A stretch of 64,000 nucleotides of DNA from Bordetella parapertussis. Lineage in GTDB: Bacteria; Bacteroidota; Bacteroidia; Chitinophagales; Chitinophagaceae. The translations under genes were made by a program, and so were the position numbers. The stretch lies in the NCBI GenBank assembly GCA_943331005.2, contig CALQJX020000005.1:62001-126000 (forward strand), read 5' to 3'. The notes below the pieces were generated by a model. That model saw only the letters and a program-made list of their open reading frames with translations. It ran no database searches and was not told where the DNA came from. This document shows positions 17,797 to 27,981 of this stretch, piece by piece. Each line of letters begins with the position of its first letter. The stretch's first letter is position 1.

Positions 17797-20040
17797 ATGA
17801 AGCTTTTATACAGATTCCTCTTCTTATTGTTGGGGGTGAGTGCCTGCAGTGGCAGTGCGCAGGAGATAACAATAGCCGATGCAGGTAGTTCTTTATATTC
17901 TATAGTAGTTCCGGCTGCATCTACGCCGCTGGAGATGAAGTCGGCAAAGGTGCTGCAGGATTATATTCAGCGCATATCGGGCAGGCAGTTGCCTATAGTT
18001 AAAGAGGGTGCGCTCACCACAGCCAATGGTATCTACGTTGGTCATACCCGCAAAGAAGGAGTAGTAGTGCCCGGCAAGTTGCCCAATGAAGCATACAGGC
18101 TGCAGATGACAGGCAAAGACCTGGTAGTTTGCGGCGGTAGCGGCAAGGGGCTCATCTATGGCGTATACGCACTTATAGACAAGTATTTTGGTTGCCGCAA
18201 GGTAGCAGATGTGCCGGCTGTTTTGCCCGAGGGTAAGGAGGTAAGAGTACCTGCTGCTCTGAAGGAAGATGGCAGACCGCTTTTTGAATACAGAGAGGTT
18301 TATTATCCCGCATCTCAGGATGCAGAATACCTGGAGTGGCACCAGCTGCAGCGCTTTGAGGATCTGTGGGGCCTGTGGGGACATTCCTACAACAAGCTGG
18401 TACCTGCAGCTACTTATTTCAAAACACATCCCGAGTACTATGCGCTGGTAAAGGGCGTAAGGCAGCCATCGCAGCTTTGTCTGAGTAATGATGCGGTACT
18501 GCCTATTGTTACTGCCGAGCTGAAGAAAAGAATGGTCGATAACCCTGATGCAATATACTGGTCTGTAGCGCCCAATGACGACAAAGGCTATTGCGAGTGC
18601 GACCAGTGTAAGGCTACCGATAATGCAGCAGGCAGCCCGTCGGGTTCGCTCATCAAATTTGTAAACAAAGTAGCAACTACCTTCCCCGATAAGAAAATAA
18701 CCACACTCGCATATAGCTATACCCACAAAGCACCTGCTAATATAAAGCCTGCTGCAAATGTGGTAGTGTTTCTGAGTAATATTGATGCCTACCGCGAGCA
18801 GGAGATCAGTAAGGAGCCATCTGCAGCGTCATTCCGGAAAGATCTGAAAGAGTGGGGCGCAATAACCGGCAATCTGTACCTGTGGGACTATGTTACACAG
18901 TTTACGAACTACCTGGCTCCGTTCCCTAATCTGCTGACACTGCAACCCAATATGCAGTTCTACAAAGAAAATGGCATAAAGGGTATTTTTGTGCAGGGCA
19001 GCGGCGATACCTATGGCGAGTTTGCAGAACTACGCAGCTATCTGCTTGCCAAAATGATGCAGGATGACAAGGCTGATGTAAAGAAACTTACAGAGGCTTT
19101 CCTGTTCGATTATTATGGCCCTGCGGCAAAATTCCTGCTGCAGTATATTGGTCAGTTGCACAGCAATATGGCCGACTCCAAGCGTCATCTGGACATCTAC
19201 GGCAATCCGGTGAATGAATGGGCTACCTATCTTTCTCCGGAGAAAATGGATGCCTACAGCAAAATACTGGATATTGCAGAGGGCTCTGTGGAAACTAAGA
19301 CCATCTATGCCCAAAGAGTTGCCAGGCTGAGGCTGACCATAGACTATACTGTGTTGCAACAGGCACGTTTCTTTGGCAGAGAGAAGTTCGGCATATATGA
19401 GCAGAAGGCCAATGGCACCTGGGTAGTGAAACCACAGATACCACTGATACTGGCTCACTTTATGGACAACTGTAAAAAAGCCAAAGTAACAGAACTATCG
19501 GAAGGTGGTCTGACCCCGGAAGCCTATAAGGCTGAGTGGGATGCCATACTGGCTGCAGGTATAACGCCTACTATGGCTACAGGTGCCACTGTGAAGCTGC
19601 AGTTCCCGTTTGTAGCAGACTATGCCGCAAAGGGCGCGCACACACTGGTAGATGGCGCTTCGGGCTACAACGATTTCAGTTATAACTGGCTTTGTTTTTA
19701 TGGCACCAATATGGTAGCAACTATAGATATGGGCGCAGCCAAAAACATATCAGGGCTCAAAATGCACTTCCTCGATGATCCCCGCCACTGGATATTCCTG
19801 CCATCGGCAATAGGTGTGGAAGTATCTGATGATGGCGTAACTTTCCGTCCTTACACAGCATTTACCAATGCACCTGAGGAAGAGCACTATGACGTAGTGG
19901 TGAAACCCTTTGCTGCAGAGGCAAAAGCAAGAGCCCGCTTCATAAGGGTAACTGCTACCAACCTGTCTGCTTTGCCCGTTTGGCGCCAGCACGATACCAA
20001 GAAACCTATGATCGCCTGCGACGAAGTATATGTGCAGTAA
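17797..20040 (+). CDS. DUF4838 glycosidase-like lipoprotein with F5/8-type C domain
   Basis: 747 residues. The signal peptide ends in a lipobox VSAC with Cys17. Next come an alpha-glucuronidase-like N-terminal domain (PLEMKSAKVLQDYIQRISG), a central DUF4838 domain of TIM-barrel type containing a cysteine-rich CECDQCKA segment, and a C-terminal discoidin-like sugar-binding domain (about 600-747). The family is linked to carbohydrate cleavage, but no substrate is assigned. The gene lies 21 bases after the exporter, the position held by the hydrolase or deacetylase in other synthase-dependent systems. I infer that it trims or modifies the exported polymer. Confidence 0.83.
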   Translation: MKLLYRFLFLLLGVSACSGSAQEITIADAGSSLYSIVVPAASTPLEMKSAKVLQDYIQRISGRQLPIVKEGALTTANGIYVGHTRKEGVVVPGKLPNEAYRLQMTGKDLVVCGGSGKGLIYGVYALIDKYFGCRKVADVPAVLPEGKEVRVPAALKEDGRPLFEYREVYYPASQDAEYLEWHQLQRFEDLWGLWGHSYNKLVPAATYFKTHPEYYALVKGVRQPSQLCLSNDAVLPIVTAELKKRMVDNPDAIYWSVAPNDDKGYCECDQCKATDNAAGSPSGSLIKFVNKVATTFPDKKITTLAYSYTHKAPANIKPAANVVVFLSNIDAYREQEISKEPSAASFRKDLKEWGAITGNLYLWDYVTQFTNYLAPFPNLLTLQPNMQFYKENGIKGIFVQGSGDTYGEFAELRSYLLAKMMQDDKADVKKLTEAFLFDYYGPAAKFLLQYIGQLHSNMADSKRHLDIYGNPVNEWATYLSPEKMDAYSKILDIAEGSVETKTIYAQRVARLRLTIDYTVLQQARFFGREKFGIYEQKANGTWVVKPQIPLILAHFMDNCKKAKVTELSEGGLTPEAYKAEWDAILAAGITPTMATGATVKLQFPFVADYAAKGAHTLVDGASGYNDFSYNWLCFYGTNMVATIDMGAAKNISGLKMHFLDDPRHWIFLPSAIGVEVSDDGVTFRPYTAFTNAPEEEHYDVVVKPFAAEAKARARFIRVTATNLSALPVWRQHDTKKPMIACDEVYVQ

Positions 20041-20077
20041 GGTGCACTCGCAGGATAGCTATTTTAATGTTTGTTTA

Positions 20078-20108
20078 GTGTAATTCGTGAATATTACATA
20101 AATTACAC
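20078..20108. promoter_or_regulatory. Inverted repeat upstream of the NHL/T9SS gene
   Basis: GTGTAATT and AATTACAC form a perfect 8-base dyad separated by 15 bases, 40 bases before the ATG. This is the geometry of an operator, but the regulator is unknown. Confidence 0.35.
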
Positions 20109-20147
20109 ATGGTTGCATAATTGTATCGTGCGGCATAAAACAGCGTT

Positions 20148-23100
20148 ATGAGTACCCGTTCTTTTACCCTTCTTTTTTCTCTGGCTCTGCTTGCCTTACA
20201 GGGAGCTTTCAATACAAACGTAGTTGCACAAACCATAACCACGGTAGTGGGTGGTATAGGCAATGACACAATGGCAGTACCCTATGCCCGTATCAAAGAT
20301 CCCGATATGGTGGTTTCTGATGGTGGTACCGGTTTGTATATATTCGAAAAGATACTGGGCGGTGGCTGGCGCAAACTGAACACCGCTACCGGACGCATAG
20401 TAGCCGCTACCGGTGGCGGCAAGGGGGTATTTGATGCGGCAGGCAACTGGATCTATGCAGAGAGCCCCTATGTGAAAAAGAGAACACCTGCAGGCGTTGT
20501 GACCATTCTTGCGGGTAATGGATCTACCACTTATTCTGGCGACGGCGGATCGGCTTTGCTGGCAGGGCTTACAGTTGCAGATGTAGGAATGGATGCCGCA
20601 GGCAACCTATACATATGCGACAAGGGCAACAAGCGCGTGCGCAAGGTTACTCCTGCCGGCTTCATTGCTACCATAGCAGGTACAGGAGGTTCGGGTTCGG
20701 GCGGTGATGGCGGTGCTGCATTATCGGCTACATTCAATGATATTATCAGCATAGTAGTTGATGCTGCGGGGAATGTTTATGTGGCAGATCAGTTATCAAA
20801 CAGAGTGCGCAAGATAAGCACAGCAGGTATCATCAGCACAGTAGCTGGCGGAGGCAGTACATTGGGCGATGGCGGCCCCGCTACAGCAGCCTCAGTAACG
20901 CTGCCGGCAGCTGTGAAGCTGAATGCGGCAGGCGAACTGATCATAGCCATGAGTAACCGCATCCGCAAGGTAGATGCGGCGGGTATCATAACTACTATTG
21001 CCGGTACAGGCACCAATGGGTTCAGCGGCGATGGCGGTCCGGCTACGGCAGCTAAGTTTGCCGGTGCGCGCGATATGACCATAGATGGTGCTGATAATAT
21101 TTACATTACCGATTACACCAATTCGCGTATCCGCAAAATAGCTGCTTCCGGTATCATTACCACTGTAGCAGGTAACGGACTACCGCTGAACCTTAATACA
21201 GGCAATGGCGGAGATCCGCTGCTGGCCTCATTTCTGTATGTTGCCGGTATAGCTACAGACACAGCAGGAAATTTATGTGTAGCAGATGGCACAGCCAATC
21301 TGGTGCGCAGGATACATAGCACCGCAGATACCATAGGCACTATAGCCGGCAATGGTTTTGCAGGCTACTATGGTGATGGTGGCAGTGCGCTGTCTGCTGC
21401 GCTCAGCATGCCCGTTGCCATCACCTACGACAGGTGGAACAATATGTATATAGCCGAAACAGGCAGCGACCATGTGCGCAAAGTATCGCCTGCGGGTATC
21501 ATCACTACCATTGCAGGTGGTGGCCTCAGCGGTCCCGGCGATGGTGGTCCTGCAACCGCTGCCGCACTTAGTGCCGATGGGGTAGCAGTAGATTCTGCCG
21601 GCAATGTGTACATAGCAGATAATACCAGCAAAAAGCTGCGCCGTGTGGATGCACTTACCGGCATCATAACCACGGTGGCCGGCAACGATACTGCCACCAC
21701 GCCCGGCGATGGCGGACCCGCTACTGCAGCATCTCTGGTGGCGGCAAGTGGTGTGACTCTGGATGGGAAAGGAAATATATACATAGGTGGTACCCCTGTG
21801 CGCAAGATCAATGCAGCAGGAGTTATTTCCAGCCTGCCATTCAATGCGCAGAACGTTGCGATAGATACTATCGGTAATCTATATTTCTACTTTAGTGCTG
21901 CTGTGTATCGCTATGATACTTTTAAATACATCAGCCGCATAGCAGGTAACGGTGTTTCGGGTTACACAGGCGATGGTGGACCTGCAATCGCAGCACAGAC
22001 CACTAACTCAACTGGTGCTATCCATCTTGGTAGTAATGGTCGCCTCTATTTTGCATCCATAAACGGAGTGCGCAGTATCTATCCGCTCAGTACGGTCATA
22101 GATGCACCACCTGTGTTTACTAAGGGTGTAGTTGCTGCGCAGCAAGTGTGTATGTCGTCTGCTACCAATAGCTTGGATACTTCTTTGCGTGTATCCGACA
22201 TCAATGCAGGGCAAACACTCACCTGGACAGTGATCTCCAATCCCTCTCATGGCACGCTGAGTGGCTTTCCGGCAACTGCAGTAGCTACAGGTGGTACAGT
22301 AACCCCAACCGGTCTTACCTACGCCCCGACTGCCGGCTATACCGGTGGCGACTATTTTTATGTAAGGGTAAGTGATGGTGAAGATACGGCCAACATTCAG
22401 GTAACTGTTTCGGTAGTGAATGCCAGCTATACGATCTCCTTTTCTGGAAATGATGTAGTGTGTGTAGGAAGCACCAAAACTATGAACGCCAACGTAGCTA
22501 ACGGTACCTGGACAATAAGCAATGGCAATGCTACACTTTCGCCCCAGGATCCCTATTCGGTGAACATAACCGGAGTTGCCGCGGGTACAGCCACTTTAAC
22601 CTATGCTGCTACCAGTGTGTGCGGCACCTTTACAGGCACGGCAACTGTTACAGTCAATCAATTGCCGGTAGTGCCTGTTATTACTACCACAGATACTTTT
22701 ATGTGCAAAGGTGCAACCTTGCAGCTGTCGGCTACACCCGCAGGCGGCACGTGGGCCATGGCAAGCAGTTATGCAACAGTGGTTGGCAGCACAGGTATTG
22801 TTACTGCCTATTCGGCAGGCAATGCAGTTGTTGTTTACAGGCTCGGCAACAGTTGCGGATACAGTTCAGATACTATAAGGTTTGCTGTGCTGGCAGCACC
22901 TGTGCCCGGTTATTTTGCAGGCAATGGCGAAGGCTGTATGGGTGGTGCTGTTGCGGCCTCATTATACGGACAACAGCCCGGTGGTGTCTACACCTTCAGT
23001 GTGCCCGGCATAGCAGACATAGATACCGGCAACACCATAAAAGGTATTGCAGCAGGCACAACGGTTGTTTCTTATACACTCAGCAATACCTGTGGCAGTG

Positions 23101-23633
23101 TATCTGCTACCAAACAATTGCAGGTGCTGGCTGCTCCGGCATCCGCTCCTGTCACCGGCAAGTCATTCATTAATATTGGTCAGACAGTAACCCTCAGGGG
23201 CGCTTCGCCCAATGGCCTCTGGTATATTGACGACACTACTATAGCAACGATAAATAGCTGGGGCGAGCTGACCGGTATTGCTGCAGGCAATGCCTCTGTA
23301 ACCTATTCTGAAACCGCCGATAATGGCTGTGTTGCCACGGTAAAGCATCCGGTACATGTGACCAGCGAACCGGCTATAAAATTCTCAGCAATACCCAATC
23401 CGGCGTCCCGTCAGTTCAGTATTGCTTATGAGTTTGCCACAGTATCTGCAGCAGAGATGAAACTGATAGACGCTACCGGAAAACTATGCTACAGGCGCAC
23501 ACTTTCACTCCCGTCTTCTGAGGGTAAGATACCGGTGAATGTTACGGGTATTCCTGCCGGAGTGTACCTCATGGTCATTACCACCACCGAGGGCGATCAT
23601 ACTTTGCGTGTCACCATAATAGAGCAGCAATAA
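20148..23633 (+). CDS. Secreted NHL-repeat protein with T9SS sorting domain
   Basis: 1161 residues. A signal peptide ends near residue 28 (VVAQ). About ten NHL-type repeats follow, each with a GDGGPATAA-like turn and a VRKVD-like strand, forming one or two beta-propellers. Then come a cadherin-like module with the VSDINAGQTLTW core, three bacterial Ig-like modules with repeated cysteines (SNTCGS, SVCGT), and a T9SS type A C-terminal domain with the NPASRQFSI start. The protein should be carried to the cell surface or secreted. It is transcribed after the exopolysaccharide unit with a 107-base gap, so it may be separate. A relative lies at 54.0 kb. Confidence 0.88.
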   Translation: MSTRSFTLLFSLALLALQGAFNTNVVAQTITTVVGGIGNDTMAVPYARIKDPDMVVSDGGTGLYIFEKILGGGWRKLNTATGRIVAATGGGKGVFDAAGNWIYAESPYVKKRTPAGVVTILAGNGSTTYSGDGGSALLAGLTVADVGMDAAGNLYICDKGNKRVRKVTPAGFIATIAGTGGSGSGGDGGAALSATFNDIISIVVDAAGNVYVADQLSNRVRKISTAGIISTVAGGGSTLGDGGPATAASVTLPAAVKLNAAGELIIAMSNRIRKVDAAGIITTIAGTGTNGFSGDGGPATAAKFAGARDMTIDGADNIYITDYTNSRIRKIAASGIITTVAGNGLPLNLNTGNGGDPLLASFLYVAGIATDTAGNLCVADGTANLVRRIHSTADTIGTIAGNGFAGYYGDGGSALSAALSMPVAITYDRWNNMYIAETGSDHVRKVSPAGIITTIAGGGLSGPGDGGPATAAALSADGVAVDSAGNVYIADNTSKKLRRVDALTGIITTVAGNDTATTPGDGGPATAASLVAASGVTLDGKGNIYIGGTPVRKINAAGVISSLPFNAQNVAIDTIGNLYFYFSAAVYRYDTFKYISRIAGNGVSGYTGDGGPAIAAQTTNSTGAIHLGSNGRLYFASINGVRSIYPLSTVIDAPPVFTKGVVAAQQVCMSSATNSLDTSLRVSDINAGQTLTWTVISNPSHGTLSGFPATAVATGGTVTPTGLTYAPTAGYTGGDYFYVRVSDGEDTANIQVTVSVVNASYTISFSGNDVVCVGSTKTMNANVANGTWTISNGNATLSPQDPYSVNITGVAAGTATLTYAATSVCGTFTGTATVTVNQLPVVPVITTTDTFMCKGATLQLSATPAGGTWAMASSYATVVGSTGIVTAYSAGNAVVVYRLGNSCGYSSDTIRFAVLAAPVPGYFAGNGEGCMGGAVAASLYGQQPGGVYTFSVPGIADIDTGNTIKGIAAGTTVVSYTLSNTCGSVSATKQLQVLAAPASAPVTGKSFINIGQTVTLRGASPNGLWYIDDTTIATINSWGELTGIAAGNASVTYSETADNGCVATVKHPVHVTSEPAIKFSAIPNPASRQFSIAYEFATVSAAEMKLIDATGKLCYRRTLSLPSSEGKIPVNVTGIPAGVYLMVITTTEGDHTLRVTIIEQQ

Positions 23634-23645
23634 GCTGCTCCTTCA

Positions 23646-25988
23646 TCAGAACTTGAAGTTGTAAGTGATACTTGGAATGATAGGCAGAATGTATACCTGA
23701 TACACCTTTACGCTGATACCGGTAGATACGTTGCCGCTGTTATCCACATAAAGGAAGTAGGGGTTCTTGCGGTTATAGGCATTGTATACAGAGAATGCCC
23801 AGCTGCCTTCCCACCTGTGTTTCTTCTTGGGTTGCGGCGTATAGGTAGCAGAGAGGTCCAGACGATGATAAGAAGGTACCCTGTAGGCATTTACCTTGCT
23901 ATAGAGCTGCACCAGTTCGCCATCTACAAAGTAGTAAGCAGTAGGCAGTGTAATGGCATTGCCTGATCCGTAAACAAATACGCTGGAAACTGTCCATTTT
24001 TTATTGAAGGTATAAGTACCCACAGCACTTACATTGTGCCTGCGGTCATACTTCAGCGGGAAGCGTTCGCCACCGTTCAGCTGATCAAATATCTGGTAGG
24101 TCCATGCAAGCGTATAGCCGATCCAGCCCGTGAAGTTGCCCTTTGTTTTGTTCACAAAGAACTCAGCACCATAGGCATAACCACGGCCGGCCACATATTC
24201 CATTTCGGGGTCGCGCAGGGTGTTGGGGGTATAGCCCTCTCTGTACTGCAGCTGATTGCGCATGTCTTTGTAATAGACCTCTACAGATGTTTCCAGTTTG
24301 TCGTCGAGGAAGTTGCGGAAATAACCTGCCGAGTACTGCACCGCCTTTTGTGGTTTGATGAGGTAAGTACTTGGTGCCCATATATCCGTAGGCAGGGTAG
24401 AGCCATTGTTGGTCACCAGGTGAATGTACTGATAGGTCTGTGATATGCTGGTCTTGAAAGAAGAACCGTTGTTCAGCGCAAAGCGCAGGTTCAGCCTTGG
24501 TTCCCAGCCGCCATAGGTCTTGGCTATCTGTCCTTTTTTGTATTTCACACTATCGGTAGGGTCTCCTGCCGCATTGAAGGTATAGCCGGTATAGGGCCCT
24601 GTCTGTCCGAAGAAAGAATAGCGCAAACCTGCATTTATCTTCAGCCAGTCATTAGGTTCAAACTCGTCCAGTATGTAGGCGCCGGCTTCGTGTGCATACT
24701 TGGTATAGGCATTGCTTGGTTCCAGTTTTATGGTGTCCAACTGACCCGATACCTGATTGGGTACAAAGGTGTGGTAGGTATAGGCACCACCTGCCTTGAA
24801 GTGGTGATTGAACGGGGTATAATAGTCCAGGTCTGTTTTGGCATTGTAGTCTTTTATGCCCGATGCCAGTTTCACAGCAAAAGAACTCTGGCTGAAGCTG
24901 GAAGCGAAGTCATAGTCGTTATAAACAACGGTAGTATTGGCAAACAGTTTGTCGGTAAACTGGTGGTTCCAGCGCAGGGTAGCAGTGTTGTTGCCCCAGG
25001 GAATATCGGCCTTGAAAGAGCCGCGCGAGTTGGCAAACTTGAATTTATCTACACCCGTATAGCCACTCAGGTACACACGGTCTTTATCGCCCAGCCTGTA
25101 GTTGGCCTTTACGTTGGCATCGTAGAAGTAGTAGCCGGTATTCTGCAGCTTGCTGCTGAAGGGTTTTGCCAGCACATCAATATAGGTGCGGCGACCCGAT
25201 ATCATGAAGGAACCTTTCTCTTTCTTTATGGGGCCTTCCAGTGTCAGCCTCGATGCTATGAGGCCTATACCACCCTCGGCATGATATTCTTTCATATTAC
25301 CCTCCTTCATAGATACATCTACCACTGAAGATAGCCTGCCACCATAGTTGGCCGGAGCACCGCCCTTTATCAGGGTCACATCCTTTATCGCATCACCGTT
25401 GAACACCGAGAAGAAACCAAACAGATGGCCGGTATTGTATACCACCGCATCATCCAGCAGCACCAGGTTCTGGTCGGGGCCACCACCACGCACATAAAAG
25501 CCCGAATTGCCTTCGCCGGCGCTCTGCACACCCGGCAGCAGCTGCAGGGTCTTCAGTATATCCACCTCGCCAAACAGCACCGGCAGTGTTTTTATCCTGC
25601 CTATGCTCAGGCTCACTGTACCCATCTCTGCATTCTTCACGTTCTCATCCTTCCTGCCCGATGTGATCTTAACCTCCTTCATGGTGGTGCCGTTCTTCAG
25701 TTCTGCATTATAGCTCAGATTGCTGCTCAGGTCCATTTCCAGTACCAGCGGGGTATAGCCCACATAAGAGTAGATAACGGTATATTTTTTGCCTGCAGGC
25801 ACACTCACCGAGTAAAACCCGTAGGTATTGGTGCTGGCACCCTGCTCTGCCTCCTTTATATAGATCGTGCCGGCTATGAGGCTTTCGCCGGTAGCCGCAT
25901 CGCGCATATAGCCGCTCAGCGATACTTTCTGGGCTATGCCCGGTATAGCAACAGATAAAAAGAGTAGGGTGGCAAACAGAAAACGCAT
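23646..25988 (-). CDS. TonB-dependent outer-membrane receptor
   Basis: 780 residues. A signal peptide (1-19) is followed by a carboxypeptidase-like regulatory domain (about 20-100, VSLSGYMRDAATGESLIAG), the plug domain with VRGGGPDQNLVLLDD and GGRLSSVVDV, and a long barrel with many aromatic strands ending in NFKF. Receptors of this class import large or scarce substrates using the TonB complex. No SusD partner is adjacent, so it is not a classical Sus pair. The substrate cannot be read from the sequence. It is convergent with the NHL gene, with only 12 bases between the stops. Confidence 0.92.
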   Translation of the reverse strand: MRFLFATLLFLSVAIPGIAQKVSLSGYMRDAATGESLIAGTIYIKEAEQGASTNTYGFYSVSVPAGKKYTVIYSYVGYTPLVLEMDLSSNLSYNAELKNGTTMKEVKITSGRKDENVKNAEMGTVSLSIGRIKTLPVLFGEVDILKTLQLLPGVQSAGEGNSGFYVRGGGPDQNLVLLDDAVVYNTGHLFGFFSVFNGDAIKDVTLIKGGAPANYGGRLSSVVDVSMKEGNMKEYHAEGGIGLIASRLTLEGPIKKEKGSFMISGRRTYIDVLAKPFSSKLQNTGYYFYDANVKANYRLGDKDRVYLSGYTGVDKFKFANSRGSFKADIPWGNNTATLRWNHQFTDKLFANTTVVYNDYDFASSFSQSSFAVKLASGIKDYNAKTDLDYYTPFNHHFKAGGAYTYHTFVPNQVSGQLDTIKLEPSNAYTKYAHEAGAYILDEFEPNDWLKINAGLRYSFFGQTGPYTGYTFNAAGDPTDSVKYKKGQIAKTYGGWEPRLNLRFALNNGSSFKTSISQTYQYIHLVTNNGSTLPTDIWAPSTYLIKPQKAVQYSAGYFRNFLDDKLETSVEVYYKDMRNQLQYREGYTPNTLRDPEMEYVAGRGYAYGAEFFVNKTKGNFTGWIGYTLAWTYQIFDQLNGGERFPLKYDRRHNVSAVGTYTFNKKWTVSSVFVYGSGNAITLPTAYYFVDGELVQLYSKVNAYRVPSYHRLDLSATYTPQPKKKHRWEGSWAFSVYNAYNRKNPYFLYVDNSGNVSTGISVKVYQVYILPIIPSITYNFKF

Positions 25989-26006
25989 ATTGTTGTGTTA
26001 AGGCTG

Positions 26007-26014
26007 CAAAAGTA
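26007..26014 (-). promoter_or_regulatory. -7 element of the TonB-dependent receptor gene
   Basis: On the minus strand TACTTTTG matches the consensus and is followed by CAGCC, 18 bases before the start codon. Confidence 0.5.
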
Positions 26015-26168
26015 CATGAACCTATCTACTGGCAATGCGTTCTGTGGCTTATGGAAAAAATTAACAAATTGTTTTTTAGCAATGGAGTTGGCACTAATAT
26101 TATAAAATGTTCGTTGGGTTTTGCCTGTATTGGTGTATTTTTATAATTGTATACCCAAATACTATCTT

Positions 26169-27842
26169 ATGAAAAAATGCAGCATACTCTTACTTTTCCT
26201 GCTTTCTATTACCGGTTTATGCCAGGCTCAGACTTACTTTTACCAAGGGAGAGCTAGTATCGATAACAGCAAGAATATCAATCTGATTGCCGGATTTCAG
26301 GATTCTTTAACCTTTAAAAATGTTGTTATTCATGCAACACCCTTTGATCTAGATCCCGAATTTATACTGGCTCACTGCGATTCTGACATGAATCTGATCT
26401 GGTCTAGAAAATTATTAAATGAGCGTTGTTGTCCTGATGCCTATTTTCATGCGGCCAGAGTGGCGAATGATGCCGCTGGGAATATTATAGTATCCATGGC
26501 ATTTAATGGAACTATGTACCTAGCCCCCGGCGTATCTGTGAATGTTCCTGTTGTTACATTTGAATCGGAGGGTATTGTAGTGGCCAAATACGATACAGGA
26601 GGTAATTTGTTATGGTATCATAACACAACAGGGCAAACCAAAACTAAAGGACTGGGGCTGGGTGTAGATACTTCGGGGTCTGTATATCTGTCGTCTTCTT
26701 TTTCCGGTAATATCAGTATCGGTACCGACACCCTTTTTGCTTCCGCTACAAAGTCCTATACCTTCTTTGCCAGATTCGATAGTGCAGGCAATCTTTTATG
26801 GTTCGACAAAATAAGTGGTAAAAAGATAGCCGCAGATGGCGTTACAGATCCTTATGGCAATATGTATGTGGCGGCAAGATGCTCAGATACACAAATATGT
26901 GGTGCAGCCATCAGCACAGATACTGCCCGCAGAATAGGTACAGTATCTATAGGTGCAACAGGCAGCCCCAATTGGCAACAATTCATCAAGGGCCCTGTAG
27001 ATGGTGTTACTGGCATCGGTGTTGGTAATGATGGCGCAGGAGTCATTTTAGGCCCGCTCACAGATACTGCACGTTTCAATACATTACCTATGTTGGTTCC
27101 TGTTCTTCCAATATCATGGAACCGCGATCAGACTTTGATTTGCAAATACAATGCTGATGGTAGTGAACGGTGGGCTAAGAAAACAAAAGAATATAAACCG
27201 CTTCATGCAGCAATTGACGCGGATCGCAATATTTATGTTGCCGGCCAGCAATTTGCACCAACAGGGTACATAGATACTCAGACCGTTACACTTACAGGAC
27301 ATGGGCAAATGAATGTGGTAAAGTTGGATACAAATGGAACTGTACTATGCCAGTTGTCCATGCAAAGTACCCCAGCTCCGAATATTATGTTCGATAAAGA
27401 CAATTTTGTTTACTTATATGGTCGCATTTCTTCTCACTTATGGTATTATGCCGGTACAGATAGTGCAAGGGTGTCTCCATATAATACTCACACGCCAGAG
27501 GACTATTATTTTGTGAAGGCTGATCGCAATTGCCGGGTACAGTGGATAAATTTACTGGGTACATCTTTTCAGTCTCCGGAGTCGGTGAAAGAAATTGCGC
27601 AAAACACCACACTGCATTTGTTTCCCAATCCGGCTGCAGATCGCCTGCAGGTGCTGCTGCCGGTTGCCAATAGCAGCACAGCTACTATTACTGTTTATGA
27701 TATGAGTGGTGCTGCAGTGTTCACTGTTTCTTCCTCTGGCAACTCATTTACTTTAGACACCCACCGTCTGGCAGCAGGTATGCATATAGTGAGGGTTGTT
27801 ACACTATCAGGCACTTATTGGGGTAAGTTCACAAAAGAATAG
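26169..27842 (+). CDS. Secreted protein with T9SS sorting domain
   Basis: 557 residues from the chosen ATG, which gives the signal peptide MKKCSILLLFLLSITGLCQA; an upstream ATG at 26121 only adds 16 unsuited residues. The body has repeats with D-x-x-G-N-x-x-W and DxxGNIYVAG-like strands resembling SBBP or beta-propeller repeats. The last 80 residues are a T9SS type A domain (FPNPAADRL to WGKFTKE). It is exported and attached to or released from the surface. No enzymatic motif was found. The gene is AT-richer than its neighbours except in the sorting domain. Confidence 0.85.
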   Translation: MKKCSILLLFLLSITGLCQAQTYFYQGRASIDNSKNINLIAGFQDSLTFKNVVIHATPFDLDPEFILAHCDSDMNLIWSRKLLNERCCPDAYFHAARVANDAAGNIIVSMAFNGTMYLAPGVSVNVPVVTFESEGIVVAKYDTGGNLLWYHNTTGQTKTKGLGLGVDTSGSVYLSSSFSGNISIGTDTLFASATKSYTFFARFDSAGNLLWFDKISGKKIAADGVTDPYGNMYVAARCSDTQICGAAISTDTARRIGTVSIGATGSPNWQQFIKGPVDGVTGIGVGNDGAGVILGPLTDTARFNTLPMLVPVLPISWNRDQTLICKYNADGSERWAKKTKEYKPLHAAIDADRNIYVAGQQFAPTGYIDTQTVTLTGHGQMNVVKLDTNGTVLCQLSMQSTPAPNIMFDKDNFVYLYGRISSHLWYYAGTDSARVSPYNTHTPEDYYFVKADRNCRVQWINLLGTSFQSPESVKEIAQNTTLHLFPNPAADRLQVLLPVANSSTATITVYDMSGAAVFTVSSSGNSFTLDTHRLAAGMHIVRVVTLSGTYWGKFTKE

Positions 27843-27981
27843 TTTCTCTGGTTTTATAGGCATTTCTCTTGAATGGAGCGCCTGGGTAGCCCTGCCCCTA
27901 ATGGAAGTTGCTGCTAATATGCGTAGTAATTATTATTTGTTTGGGCTATATCTTGCAAGCAAAGCATTTAGCTAAAGTTAT

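Noticed and set aside
20148..23633. Recurrent GC-rich motif (GATGGCGG-type) that looks like a CRISPR or tandem DNA repeat
   Set aside because: It is the coding trace of the NHL repeats; spacing and sequence vary and there are no spacers.
23646..25988. Possible SusC/SusD polysaccharide-use locus around the TonB-dependent receptor
   Set aside because: No SusD-like gene or glycoside hydrolase is adjacent on the same strand.
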